From: Celeribacter litoreus
GTDB taxonomy: Bacteria > Pseudomonadota > Alphaproteobacteria > Rhodobacterales > Rhodobacteraceae
DNA: 64,000 nucleotides
Assembly: GCF_020165855.1 (NCBI RefSeq)
Contig: NZ_JAIUFY010000007.1
Span: 186,001-250,000, forward strand
Direction of reading: 5' to 3'
In this document: positions 1 through 8,543 of the stretch, piece after piece
Position numbering within the stretch: the first letter of the stretch is position 1
Layout of the letters: the number at the start of each line of letters is the position of its first letter
Notes under the pieces: generated by a model
What the model was told of the DNA's origin: nothing
Seen by the model: only the letters and a program-made list of their open reading frames with translations
Database searches by the model: none
Made by a program: the position numbers and the translations under genes

Positions 1-665
1 GCGCGTCCTTTGGCGACGGCAAAACGCACAGCGCCGCTTGCGTCCGCGATCTCTTTCCCGCGCCATTGCGAAAGCCACGCAGGTTCCTCGATGCGTCCGC
101 CCAGACCGGGGGTCTCGGCTTGGGCCAAGACGGCCAGACCCGCGATGGTGTTCATGTCCGCCCTGAGCGCGAGAATGGCATCAATCGGGGCGACATAGCC
201 TGCCCCGCTGATCGGCAGCAGCGCGAGTGAAATTTCGCCGTCCGCCCCGCGCAGGAAGTAGATCTGCGCGTAGTTCGGGCGCTGCCCGAGACCGGCGAGG
301 TCCTGCCCTTCGGAGAGACCCGTCCAGTTCGCATTGTCCTCCAGCGCAGCGGAGAGAGTGGCGGGCGTGACGTCAGTCGCGGCTCTTCCTTCGGTCAGAT
401 CGACAACGACGGTGGAGAGAGAGCCGCCCTCCGCGGCCATCAGTTCAGACATGCCTGGGATGCCCGCGATCAGCCCCTCAAGACGCGCCTGTTGTTCGGC
501 GGCACGGTTGGCGGCTTGGATCGGGCGCAGGATCACGGTCGCCCCGCTGACCCCGAGGGCACAGATGGCCGAGACCAGAAACGCCATGACCAAGGTCTTG
601 GTCCGGCTTTCGTTCGGCAGAGCGAGGAGTTTCCGCCACGCGGTGATCGGGTTCATGTCAGCCAT
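1..665 (-). CDS. nqrC: Na+-translocating NADH:quinone reductase subunit C (partial, cut by window start)
   Basis: Subunit C of the Nqr complex, a membrane-anchored periplasmic flavoprotein that passes electrons from NqrB to NqrD/E. I translated the open frame from an ATG at 663-665; it runs off the window without a stop, about 221 codons visible. It has a short basic N-terminus, one membrane segment at about residues 26-48, then a soluble domain. The family motif ETPGLGGRI, followed by a W..W.GK segment, is visible near residue 190. The C-terminal SGAT motif that carries covalent FMN in this family would lie beyond the edge. The start overlaps the nqrB stop by 8 bases (ATGGCTGA), as in translational coupling. 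An SGAT string inside the membrane helix is probably chance. Confidence 0.85.
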   Translation of the reverse strand, partial: MADMNPITAWRKLLALPNESRTKTLVMAFLVSAICALGVSGATVILRPIQAANRAAEQQARLEGLIAGIPGMSELMAAEGGSLSTVVVDLTEGRAATDVTPATLSAALEDNANWTGLSEGQDLAGLGQRPNYAQIYFLRGADGEISLALLPISGAGYVAPIDAILALRADMNTIAGLAVLAQAETPGLGGRIEEPAWLSQWRGKEIADASGAVRFAVAKGR

Positions 666-1437
666 GACGTTTTCTCCTTTGCCTTACCCAGAGAGCGAGC
701 GCGGCCTCGTCGAAGAGTGGCGCGAACAAAGATGCGAGGAATGCGGCCGAGACAGTCATTTGCACCGGTGCGGCCCCCTGCCATTCATGAGCGAAGAGGA
801 CTACAAATCCCCCATAGACCGCCCCGTAAAGCCAACGGCCGAGGGAGGTCGAGGCGCCCGCGACCGGATCGGTGACGAGGAGCGCCAACACCAAAACAGC
901 GGCGGGCAAGATTGCTGAAATCGCAGGATCGCCGCCGGAATACGCGATCCCGAGGACCGCAAAGGCCGCGATAATGACGCGCATAGACAGAATGCCGAAC
1001 AGTGCGCCAATCGCCAACGCAGGCAGCGCCGCCCAAAAGACGGGTGCAACGAAATCAGGCCACGGTGCCGCCGGAAAACCAAAGCCCAGAAAGGCAATCG
1101 TAACAGTGGCCGGATTGAGTACATTGCGCCCCCAGCCTCCAAACACCAATTCGGCCATGACCGTGCCGAAACTGACGCCGAGGGCCAACCGGATCAGACC
1201 CAAATCTTCGGGCGCGATCATGGCGACTGCGATTGCGGACAGCACACCGGCCAGAGAAGGCGATTGTGCCCGCGCCAGCATAAAGACCATGTGCCAGACG
1301 CCGGATATGATCAGAGTGAGGCTGAGTCGCCCAATCGCATCAAGGCCCCCGAACCAGAGCCACGTCAGCACCATCGGCATAAGCGCCAAGAGCAAGAGTG
1401 CTGCGACCATCTCGCGATCCCACATCCCGCGCCTCAT
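658..1437 (-). CDS. nqrB: Short NqrB/RnfD-like membrane subunit
   Basis: Integral membrane subunit of an Nqr/Rnf-type complex. The 259 residues hold about seven to eight hydrophobic segments. Residues 84-123 match the conserved NqrB block (LALGVSFG, VFGGWGRNVLNP, then AFLGFGFP), and TDPV at 189-192 matches the NqrB signature near the last helices. From memory of the family, NqrB is usually about 400 residues and RnfD about 350. The missing material includes the loop after the NP motif that holds the SGAT threonine carrying covalent FMN, and this protein has no SGAT. It overlaps the nqrA stop by ATGA and the nqrC start by 8 bases, so it is an intact, coupled gene rather than a decayed one. Family assignment is good; whether it pumps sodium is unknown. 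Confidence 0.8.
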   Translation of the reverse strand: MRRGMWDREMVAALLLLALMPMVLTWLWFGGLDAIGRLSLTLIISGVWHMVFMLARAQSPSLAGVLSAIAVAMIAPEDLGLIRLALGVSFGTVMAELVFGGWGRNVLNPATVTIAFLGFGFPAAPWPDFVAPVFWAALPALAIGALFGILSMRVIIAAFAVLGIAYSGGDPAISAILPAAVLVLALLVTDPVAGASTSLGRWLYGAVYGGFVVLFAHEWQGAAPVQMTVSAAFLASLFAPLFDEAALALWVRQRRKRHG

Positions 1438-2717
1438 GCGACACCTTCCTCTTCTTCAATGCGGTCCAGAAGCGCCCGCAGTTGGGTCATGAGACGCGGC
1501 GATGCGCCCGTCGCATAATCCGCCAGCGCGACATCCTCTTCCAACAGAGACAGACCGCCTAGACGGGTGAAGCCCTCAACATCGCCGGACGCCAAGATAC
1601 GGATCAGCGCAGCGGAGGGGAGCGCGCGCCCGAACGCGAGATCGAGCGCGGCTGTTGGAATGATCGGCGCGCGTCGCGACACATGATCGAGCGCCTCGTT
1701 GAACCAGTGACGGTTCTTCGTGGACGTGTCGCGCGTGAGCACCGTGACTTGCCGATCCCTGTGCGACAACCAATGCGCGGGCCGCCCGTCCAGAAACGAG
1801 CCGGACAAGACCGCATGCGGTCCGGGGCGCAGAAGCGACTGGCTCAACCCGCGCAGGTCCGCGCCCGGCTGGCACTGAACCAGTTTCGCCTCTCTGAGCG
1901 CATCGCCCGAAATAGAGACCACACGCGTCGCGGGCACATAGCCCGTCTCCAGAAAGGAACCGATATCCGCGACATCTTTCGCATGGATATCCCAGACAGG
2001 GGCCTCGACCCGCGCGGGCATGTGGCGATGGATCATCAGACCTGAAAGGCCGTTGGGATGAACTTTGCCGGTTCGAATGCGGGTGACGCCCCCCGGAAGC
2101 GCGCCGGTGTAGGAGGACGCCTCTGCCTCACACAGGAATATGCGTGCTTCTGTCAAGCGCGCGAGCGCGTCGAGACCCCGCGAGAACTCCTCTTCGCGGC
2201 TTGCAAGGCGCGGGAGCGGATCCGGCGCGTCGGGTCGTGAGTCGGTCGCCATGACGAAAATCGCGGCAGGGATTGCGCCCGGTTTTGGCACATGCCCGAA
2301 CGGACGGCTTCGCAACATGCGCCACAGACCGGACATCTGGAGAACCCTGCGCAGCTCGTCCGTATCGTGGCCTGCCTGAGACACATCATAGGCATAGCGA
2401 TCCCCGCCAGCCTCATGAAACAGCATCATTTGCGACAGCCGATGCCCCGGGCGAAGTTCGATTTTCGCAACCCGTCCCGCCATCGGAGCCGTCAGATACA
2501 TGTCCGGCATCGCCCGCAACCGCAGAAGGGGCTGCCCTTGCGCCACGCTGTCTCCGTCGCCAACCAGCGAATCAACCCGCAACTCCTCACCGTGTGCTGG
2601 CGTGATTGCGGCTTCGTCAGTGATGTGTAGCGCCGGAGCATCGGGCGTTAGAGGCGGACCGACGCGGGGCATAATAAGTCCCGCAGAGAAGATTGAGCCA
2701 AACATCTCAATGTCCAT
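1434..2717 (-). CDS. nqrA: Na+-translocating NADH:quinone reductase subunit A
   Basis: Peripheral cytoplasmic subunit of the Nqr complex, implicated in quinone interaction. The protein has 427 residues, close to the family length of about 445. The N-terminal third carries the barrel-sandwich (biotinyl-like) region with GDSVAQGQPLLRLR and the AP.AGRV.KI..RPGHRL segment. The central and C-terminal parts resemble the NqrA/RnfC core. It is first in a minus-strand operon nqrA-nqrB-nqrC that probably continues with D, E and F outside the window. No clear ribosome binding site precedes the ATG at 2717; an in-frame ATG at 2705 is an alternative start. The 122-base gap to the divergent cytochrome gene must hold both promoters. 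Confidence 0.82.
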   Translation of the reverse strand: MDIEMFGSIFSAGLIMPRVGPPLTPDAPALHITDEAAITPAHGEELRVDSLVGDGDSVAQGQPLLRLRAMPDMYLTAPMAGRVAKIELRPGHRLSQMMLFHEAGGDRYAYDVSQAGHDTDELRRVLQMSGLWRMLRSRPFGHVPKPGAIPAAIFVMATDSRPDAPDPLPRLASREEEFSRGLDALARLTEARIFLCEAEASSYTGALPGGVTRIRTGKVHPNGLSGLMIHRHMPARVEAPVWDIHAKDVADIGSFLETGYVPATRVVSISGDALREAKLVQCQPGADLRGLSQSLLRPGPHAVLSGSFLDGRPAHWLSHRDRQVTVLTRDTSTKNRHWFNEALDHVSRRAPIIPTAALDLAFGRALPSAALIRILASGDVEGFTRLGGLSLLEEDVALADYATGASPRLMTQLRALLDRIEEEEGVA

Positions 2718-2839
2718 TTTCGCGCCGAAATACCAAACTGTTTGAATATCGAGGCGTCAGGTGAATTGCGTGAATCTGTAATTCCAGATAACATAGTCGT
2801 GCGCGAAAGTGGAGCATCTTTAGCGGGGGTCTGACGACC

Positions 2840-4024
2840 ATGTCTTTCAAACGTAAATTCTTTTTTCCAATCCTTGTCGGTTTTTCAATCGCAGCAAATC
2901 CGAGTATTTCGGTCGCACAAGATCAGGCAGAAGAGCCGGTTCGTGACATCGAAGAGATCGCAGAAGATCTCGAACTCTATGTGATGCCGGACGCTGGTCC
3001 GTTCCGTCCTGACCAGATCGAGATCAAGAACAAGCTGGCGATCGGAGAGTGGGCGCGATCCGGTCACGCCCTGTCGACAGCAGAGGCGTTCACCCATTGG
3101 GATGAAGAGGGCGAGGTGCCTGTCGCCTGTGCCACCTGTCACTCCGGTGCGGGTTTCAGATCCTTCTATGGCCTCGACGGAAGCGAAGCGGGCGTCATCG
3201 AAGCACCGATGCCAACCGGCGGGGTGGTTGATTGTGACACCTGCCACAATCCCGGTCTGGCCTCCGTCGAAGAGGTCAAATTCCCGAGCGGCCTGATGCA
3301 CCCGATTGCCCCCGGCGAGGCGTCCTGTTTGACGTGCCACCAAGGACGGGCGTCCGGCCTGAGCATCGAGGCCTCTGTCGCCGACAAGGCGCCGGATGAG
3401 ACGAACGCGGACCTGCGCTTTATCAATCCGCACTATGCCCTCGCGGCGTCAACGTGGCTCGGCGGTTACGGCGGGTCGGGGTATCATTATGAAGGCAAAG
3501 AGTATTCGGGCCGGTTCTTCCATGCGCGACCGGTAGCGAGCTGTGTGTCCTGTCATGATCCACATAACCTCGAGGTGTCGCAGACAACCTGCATGAGCTG
3601 CCATGTGGACGGCGAGCCGGACAACATCCGCCTTTCGCGGATCAGCTACGACGGCAGCGGCAACCTCGACCAAGGGCTGCGCACTGACGTGTCGCACAAT
3701 GCCGACCGGCTGATGGGACTCATTGAGGAGTATGCCGAGACGGTCGCAGGGACCGCGATGCTCTATGACGGACATCGGTATCCCTACTTCTTTGCCGACG
3801 CGAATAACGACGGTCAAATCGACATGAGTGACGGACGGGCGGTTGCCTATAACACTTGGACGCCGCGTCTGTTGAAAGCCGCGTACAACTGGAAGTTCGT
3901 GACAACCGACAAAGGCGCCTTTGCCCACAATCCGCACTACGTGCTGGAGCTGCTTTATGACTCGAGTGAGGATCTCATGAGCGCGCTCGGCGGTGACATC
4001 GCGGCCACCGGAATGATGCGCTAA
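2840..4024 (+). CDS. Periplasmic pentaheme cytochrome c
   Basis: Secreted multiheme c-type cytochrome of 394 residues. A signal peptide (MSFKRKFFF plus a hydrophobic core, cleavage near SVA-Q at about 27) sends it to the periplasm. Five CxxCH heme sites lie at about residues 97, 132, 163, 235 and 251. Histidine residues that could be distal ligands are scattered between them. Residues 320-331 form a 12-residue loop with acidic or polar residues at positions 1, 3, 5, 7, 9 and 12 (DANNDGQIDMSD), which looks like an EF-hand calcium site. It is transcribed divergently from nqrABC, so an electron-transfer link to that complex is plausible but only inferred. I do not recognise a named family such as nitrite reductase NrfA: no CxxCK site is present. 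A perfect palindrome follows the stop. Confidence 0.8.
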   Translation: MSFKRKFFFPILVGFSIAANPSISVAQDQAEEPVRDIEEIAEDLELYVMPDAGPFRPDQIEIKNKLAIGEWARSGHALSTAEAFTHWDEEGEVPVACATCHSGAGFRSFYGLDGSEAGVIEAPMPTGGVVDCDTCHNPGLASVEEVKFPSGLMHPIAPGEASCLTCHQGRASGLSIEASVADKAPDETNADLRFINPHYALAASTWLGGYGGSGYHYEGKEYSGRFFHARPVASCVSCHDPHNLEVSQTTCMSCHVDGEPDNIRLSRISYDGSGNLDQGLRTDVSHNADRLMGLIEEYAETVAGTAMLYDGHRYPYFFADANNDGQIDMSDGRAVAYNTWTPRLLKAAYNWKFVTTDKGAFAHNPHYVLELLYDSSEDLMSALGGDIAATGMMR

Positions 4025-4057
4025 CAGAGGGCAGAGTTCTTTTTACCGGACAAAAAG

Positions 4058-4083
4058 AAAGGGAGGGCCGCGGCCCTCCCTTT
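4058..4083. terminator. Bidirectional terminator palindrome
   Basis: Perfect 26-bp palindrome with arms AAAGGGAGGGCC and GGCCCTCCCTTT around GC. An A-rich stretch (4051-4060) precedes it and TTT follows, so a T-tract follows the stem on either strand. It lies between the stops of the convergent pentaheme cytochrome and metQ genes and can serve both. Confidence 0.8.
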
Positions 4084-4106
4084 CCTGTTTCTGCGCGGGA
4101 TAAGGC

Positions 4107-4883
4107 TTACCAAGAGGTGAGCACGGTCCCGTGGTAGCTCTCTTCGATGAAGGCTTTCACTTCATCGGAGTGGTAGGCGTCTACCAGCGTCTGGACCCAC
4201 GGTTCGTTTTCATCACCGGTGCGGACGACGATGACGTTCACATAGGGGTTCTCTGCGCTTTCCATGGCGATGGAGTCCTCTTTCGGGCTCAGGCCGGAGG
4301 CGATCGCGTAGTTCGTGTTGATCAGGGCAGCGTCCAGATCGGCGAGCGAGCGCGGCAGTTGCGCGGCATCGAGTTCCTGGAACTTCAGGCCCTTCGGGTT
4401 CTCGGTGATGTCGAGCACGGTCGGTTTCAGACCAGCGGCCGGGTCGAGTTTGATCAGGCCAAGCTGTTGCAGCACCAGAAGCGCACGACCGCCGTTGGTC
4501 GGGTCGTTCGGGATGCCAAAGCGCGCGCCCTCTTCGAGATCGGCGAGATCGGTGACCTTATCGGAATAGACACCCATCGGCGTGGTGATCGTGTTGCCCA
4601 CGACGGTGAGGTCAAACCCGCGGTCCGCCATCTGGTTGTCGAGATAGGGAACGTGCTGGAAGGAGTTGGCTTCGATGTCACCATCGGCCAGCGCCTGGTT
4701 CGGGATCACGTAATCGGAGAATTCGACAACGTCGATGTCGAGCCCCATGGGGGCCGCAACCTTTGCGACCTCTTCCATGATTTCGGCGTGTTCGCCCGGG
4801 GAAACGCCGACCTTGATTTCTTCGGCGATGGACGCGGATGCCATCAGGGCGAGGACGGAGGTGAGACTGGCAAGTCGCAGCAT
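4107..4883 (-). CDS. metQ: D-/L-methionine ABC transporter substrate-binding protein MetQ
   Basis: Periplasmic binding protein of the methionine importer (NlpA/MetQ family), 258 residues. I chose the ATG at 4883 because AGGAG lies 8 bases upstream and MLRLASLTSVLALMASASIA is a signal peptide; an in-frame ATG further upstream (4958) has a non-signal-like N-terminus. The mature start EEIKVGVSPGEHAEI and the central FQHVPYLD segment are typical of MetQ. No lipobox cysteine is present, so unlike enterobacterial MetQ it is probably soluble in the periplasm. It is the last gene of metN-metI-metQ, 23 bases after metI. A close paralogous specificity, such as another hydrophobic amino acid, cannot be excluded. 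Confidence 0.9.
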   Translation of the reverse strand: MLRLASLTSVLALMASASIAEEIKVGVSPGEHAEIMEEVAKVAAPMGLDIDVVEFSDYVIPNQALADGDIEANSFQHVPYLDNQMADRGFDLTVVGNTITTPMGVYSDKVTDLADLEEGARFGIPNDPTNGGRALLVLQQLGLIKLDPAAGLKPTVLDITENPKGLKFQELDAAQLPRSLADLDAALINTNYAIASGLSPKEDSIAMESAENPYVNVIVVRTGDENEPWVQTLVDAYHSDEVKAFIEESYHGTVLTSW

Positions 4884-4906
4884 GTGTGAACTCCTATATG
4901 TTGCGA

Positions 4907-5581
4907 TTATTGACCGCGCCCTTTGGGCGCGCGTTTGTCCACGCGGGCGGCGATCCACTCTCCGAGGGATTGCACGAGCTGGACAAGAACGATGAGAATG
5001 ACGACCACGATGGCCATGACTTCAGGCATGAAACGCTGATAGCCGTAGCGGATGCCGAGATCGCCCAAACCTTCGCCGCCCACGGCGCCGACCATGGCAG
5101 AATACCCGATCAGGCTGACGACGGCGAGGGTGAGGCCAAGGGTGATCGCGGGCAGAGCCTCGGGGATCAGAACCTTGCGGATGATTTGCAGGGGCGTGGC
5201 GCCCATGGCGCGGGCGGCTTCGATCAGGCCGCTATCCACCTCACGAATGGCGTTTTCGACCAGTCGCGCGATGAAGGGCACCGCCGCGATGGTCAGGGGC
5301 ACGATGGCCGCTGTGGTGCCGATGGAGGTGCCTGCCACGAGCCGCGTGAACGGGATGATCGCCACGACGAGAATGATGAACGGCACAGAGCGCGTGGCGT
5401 TCACCACGAGGCCGAGGACCGTATTCACGAGCGGCGCAGAGAGCAGTTCGCCCCGTTGCGACACCGCGAGATAGGTGCCGAGCGGCAGTCCGAAGACCGT
5501 GCCCAGAAAGGCCGAGATCGCCACCATGTAAAGGGTCTGACCCGTCGCCTCGATCAAAAGGTTGATGAGATTAGCTGACAT
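4907..5581 (-). CDS. metI: Methionine ABC transporter permease MetI
   Basis: Inner-membrane permease of the MetNIQ importer, 224 residues, the usual family length, with five predicted membrane helices. The cytoplasmic coupling region ([20 protein letters not shown], near residues 143-162) that docks on the MetN ATPase is clear. The start overlaps the end of metN by 11 bases and the stop lies 23 bases before metQ, so the three genes form one operon. Confidence 0.93.
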   Translation of the reverse strand: MSANLINLLIEATGQTLYMVAISAFLGTVFGLPLGTYLAVSQRGELLSAPLVNTVLGLVVNATRSVPFIILVVAIIPFTRLVAGTSIGTTAAIVPLTIAAVPFIARLVENAIREVDSGLIEAARAMGATPLQIIRKVLIPEALPAITLGLTLAVVSLIGYSAMVGAVGGEGLGDLGIRYGYQRFMPEVMAIVVVILIVLVQLVQSLGEWIAARVDKRAPKGRGQ

Positions 5582-6632
5582 AGCCGAGCACCTCCGTCAA
5601 AAGCTCGTGGCGTTCGAGATAGGCCCGCGCCTCGTCCGCGCGCGCAGCAGGCAGGGAGATCAGGAGATTGCCGAACGGATGCGTGCCGATCTCTTCGACG
5701 GCACCCGCCAGAATGTTCACTTCGATGCCCAGATCCTTCGTCAGGAGCGCGAGCATCGGATCGGTCGCGTGCTTGCCTGCAAAGGTGACGCGGATCACTT
5801 CCTCGCCGCCGGTGGCGGGGCGTGTCGCGGTGAGTTTGTGCTCGACGAAAGCGGGGAGTTTGACACCCGTCACGCCCGACAGGAACGAACGCGTCGTGGG
5901 ATGTTGCGGCGCGGTGAACACGTCATAGGTCCGGCCGTGCTCTACAATTTGTCCGCCATCAATCACCGCCACGTGGCTCGCGATGTCGCGCACCACGGCC
6001 ATTTCATGGGTGATCAAGAGAATCGTTAGCCCGAGATCGCGGTTGATGTCTTTCAGCAGCGACAACACGGTTTGCGTGGTCTCGGGATCAAGGGCCGAGG
6101 TCGCTTCGTCCGACAACAGAACCTTCGGTTCCGTCGCCAAAGCGCGTGCAATACCGACGCGCTGTTTTTGTCCGCCCGACAGCTCCGCCGGATAGCGTCC
6201 GGCCTGTTCGGTCAACCCCACACGATCAATCAGCTCCGCCACCCGCGGCGCAATTTTGTCAGACGAGACCCCCGCGATTTCCAGCGGCAGCGCGATGTTT
6301 CCCGCCACGGTGCGCGAGGACAACAGGTTGAAATGCTGGAAAATCATCCCGACATCGCGACGGATCGCGCGCAGGGCGCTCCCCTTGGAGGCTCCGACAT
6401 CGTGACCACCGACCCTCACCCGTCCGGAGGTCGGCATCTCCAACCCGTTCACCATGCGCAACAGCGTGGATTTCCCCGCGCCCGAGCGCCCGATGATCCC
6501 GGTGATCGCCCCCGGCTCCACGGTTAAGGACACGTTCTCTAGCGCCGTCACGGTCCCGCCGCCCGGCTTGGTATAGGCCTTGCCAACCGCATCAAAGGCG
6601 ATTGAGGCCGCTTGGCTCATGGTGTTCGTCAT
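5571..6632 (-). CDS. metN: Methionine ABC transporter ATP-binding protein MetN
   Basis: ATPase subunit that powers methionine uptake, 353 residues. Walker [10 protein letters not shown], signature LSGGQKQR, Walker B with [11 protein letters not shown], and the switch histidine in LLITHEMAV are all intact. After residue 270 a C-terminal NIL (ACT-like) domain follows; in this family it binds methionine and inhibits transport when the cell is replete. It is first in the metNIQ operon. The start may be the ATG at 6632 or the ATG four codons later; neither has a strong ribosome binding site. I looked upstream for a SAM riboswitch and could not support one. Confidence 0.95.
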   Translation of the reverse strand: MTNTMSQAASIAFDAVGKAYTKPGGGTVTALENVSLTVEPGAITGIIGRSGAGKSTLLRMVNGLEMPTSGRVRVGGHDVGASKGSALRAIRRDVGMIFQHFNLLSSRTVAGNIALPLEIAGVSSDKIAPRVAELIDRVGLTEQAGRYPAELSGGQKQRVGIARALATEPKVLLSDEATSALDPETTQTVLSLLKDINRDLGLTILLITHEMAVVRDIASHVAVIDGGQIVEHGRTYDVFTAPQHPTTRSFLSGVTGVKLPAFVEHKLTATRPATGGEEVIRVTFAGKHATDPMLALLTKDLGIEVNILAGAVEEIGTHPFGNLLISLPAARADEARAYLERHELLTEVLGYVS

Positions 6633-7015
6633 TGTTTGTCAGGCCATTCCACGAATTCGGAGTGCTCCGTAGATAAGAATTGACCAAAAGGTTCAAGAGC
6701 CGTTCAGCGCATATCGGCTGTGCTTTTCGGGGAAATGTTCGCCCTAACAGGCAGATTTTCAGATTTGCATCCAGCGCGAAGGCATAACGGGAGAAAGTGT
6801 TCGCCCGCCCTCCCCGTCCACTGGATATCCTCCTTCTCTTTCATGTCGGGTCGCGCGGAGGCGGTGAGGTCGACCATTTAAACGCAGTGGTGGAAAAGGC
6901 TTACAGATCACCGAAAATGTGACATTGTGAATGCCAATACTCAAAAGAACATTTTTTTCCGTTGAATGACAGCGCGCGGCACGTGCGAGACGACCAAGAC
7001 GATCAGGAGACTTTT
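6633..7015. other. Non-coding divergent promoter region (metN / TpsB)
   Basis: About 380 bases without a convincing gene between the divergent metN and outer-membrane transporter genes. A short dyad CGGAG-TG-CTCCG at 6658-6669 lies 26 bases upstream of metN and could be an operator. The last 100 bases before 7016 are A+T-richer and probably hold the promoter of the downstream pair. No RNA gene or riboswitch was recognised. Confidence 0.5.
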
Positions 7016-8539
7016 ATGTATCGACCCCTATTGAGCACCGGAGCGGTCTTAGCCAGTTTTATGGCGATACAGCCTGCGGGTGCAGAGGCCCAAGATTTTG
7101 AGCAATATAACCTCGTGGGCGTGACCCAATACGACGCGATGGAACTGCTCTCGTTTGCATCTCAGGCCGCGCTGCATCAGTCCGGCGAAATTACGGCCCA
7201 GAGCCTCGCTCAAACGGTTCAGGCGATTTACCTCGAAGATGGCTATTTCCTCGCCGAAGTCTTTATCGCGGCAGACGGAACAACCGTGATTGTGGATGAG
7301 GGCGAGATCGGCTCCATCTCCATCGAGGGCACGGACGCGCAGACATCGGAGCTCATCGGTTCCTACATGGCCCCCGTGATCGGACGGCGCGGGATCACGC
7401 AAAAAGACTTCGAACGCTCGATCATGCTCGTTGAGGATATCGAGGCCATCTCCGCCACCGCCGCCATCGACTATGCGCCAAACGATCCGCATGCCCGCCT
7501 CACCCTACGCACTGAGGAGCTCGACAAAAGTTTCGGGAGCGTGACTTTGGATCACCCGTCGCGTGGTCTCGATGAGGCCGCGACGCTGACATTTGGTCAG
7601 ACGTATTTAAACGCCCTCACCCCGGGCGACATGGTGCGTCTGGAGGCGTCGACCACGCTTGAATATGGCTCCTCCAACGACTCCACGTGGGGGGCGCTCA
7701 CCTACCGGACGCCGTTTGGTGGTTCCGGTGCTTTTGTTGAGGGCTATCTGGGCACTGTGACCGCGTTCAGGAACGCTGACGGGCTGCTACAGGAAACCGA
7801 TGTCGAAGGCCGCACCGCGATCTTCGCCACCGGGTTTCCGTTCGTGCGCGATGTTGACACCTACGGCTACGGTCTCGCCGAATTCCGACATGCGGCCTCT
7901 GACGTTGATGTTGCGGGCAATCCGATCGATAGCGAAGTCAACGTCCTCGCCCTGTCGTGGATTTATGGGGCTGCCTTCGACAATGGCGGCGCCTTCGAAT
8001 ACGCCCTCTCCTACGCGGCTGGTGAGCGCAGCGGAAATGCTGGCGGGCTCGACGATGGCGATGACAGCTTTAGCTACATTCGCTTTGGCGGCGGGATCGA
8101 GCATCCTCTAACCGGCCTTTCTCAGGATACCTTCCTGCGTGTGGAACTCTGGGGGCAATACACGAATGACCGCTTGCCCGGACTGGAGGAATTCCATCTC
8201 GGCGGACGCTCTGACGAGCGCGGCTATCTGTTCGCAGAGGCCACCGGTGACACCGGGATTTCGGCAAGCTTCGAGATCGACTACGATATTTTTCCAGACC
8301 ATCAAGCGATCCGGCACCTGAGACCGTTCGGCTTTCTCGACGTCGGCTACATCGAAAACAATGCGCCGGGCGTGGACGAAATCGACCACATGACACTCGC
8401 GTCTCTTGGTCTCGGCCTTGACGCCGACTTCAATCAGGGTGTGCGTTTCAAAGGCTACATCGCGACGCCTTTGAAGGACGGAACATCGACGGAGGCGGGT
8501 GACCCCGCACTCTATCTCAGCCTCTCGAAACAATGGTGA
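7016..8539 (+). CDS. TpsB/ShlB-FhaC-type outer-membrane transporter
   Basis: Outer-membrane beta-barrel of the two-partner secretion (Omp85 superfamily) type, 507 residues. The start at 7016 follows AGGAG and opens a signal peptide (MYRPLLSTGAVLASFM, cleavage near AEA-Q). The N-terminal third resembles POTRA domains: a block ending GYFLAEVFIAADGTTVIVDE followed by GEIGSISIEG. The remainder has alternating barrel strands. LGGRSDERGY near residue 400 corresponds to the conserved GG..S.RGY element of the L6 loop in FhaC-like proteins, and the chain ends in an aromatic residue (W). The gene is followed after 4 bases by a secreted proline-rich repeat protein, its likely partner. No haemagglutinin-like TpsA is present. 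Assignment to the superfamily is firm; the substrate is inferred. Confidence 0.8.
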   Translation: MYRPLLSTGAVLASFMAIQPAGAEAQDFEQYNLVGVTQYDAMELLSFASQAALHQSGEITAQSLAQTVQAIYLEDGYFLAEVFIAADGTTVIVDEGEIGSISIEGTDAQTSELIGSYMAPVIGRRGITQKDFERSIMLVEDIEAISATAAIDYAPNDPHARLTLRTEELDKSFGSVTLDHPSRGLDEAATLTFGQTYLNALTPGDMVRLEASTTLEYGSSNDSTWGALTYRTPFGGSGAFVEGYLGTVTAFRNADGLLQETDVEGRTAIFATGFPFVRDVDTYGYGLAEFRHAASDVDVAGNPIDSEVNVLALSWIYGAAFDNGGAFEYALSYAAGERSGNAGGLDDGDDSFSYIRFGGGIEHPLTGLSQDTFLRVELWGQYTNDRLPGLEEFHLGGRSDERGYLFAEATGDTGISASFEIDYDIFPDHQAIRHLRPFGFLDVGYIENNAPGVDEIDHMTLASLGLGLDADFNQGVRFKGYIATPLKDGTSTEAGDPALYLSLSKQW

Positions 8540-8543
8540 GCAC

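Noticed and set aside
500-600. SGAT motif inside the NqrC membrane helix as a covalent-flavin site
   Set aside because: It lies in a hydrophobic helix near the N-terminus; the family site is near the C-terminus, beyond the window.
6633-7015. SAM riboswitch upstream of metN
   Set aside because: I looked for SAM-II/SAM-V-like pseudoknot elements and found only a short dyad; a covariance-model search would be needed to claim one.
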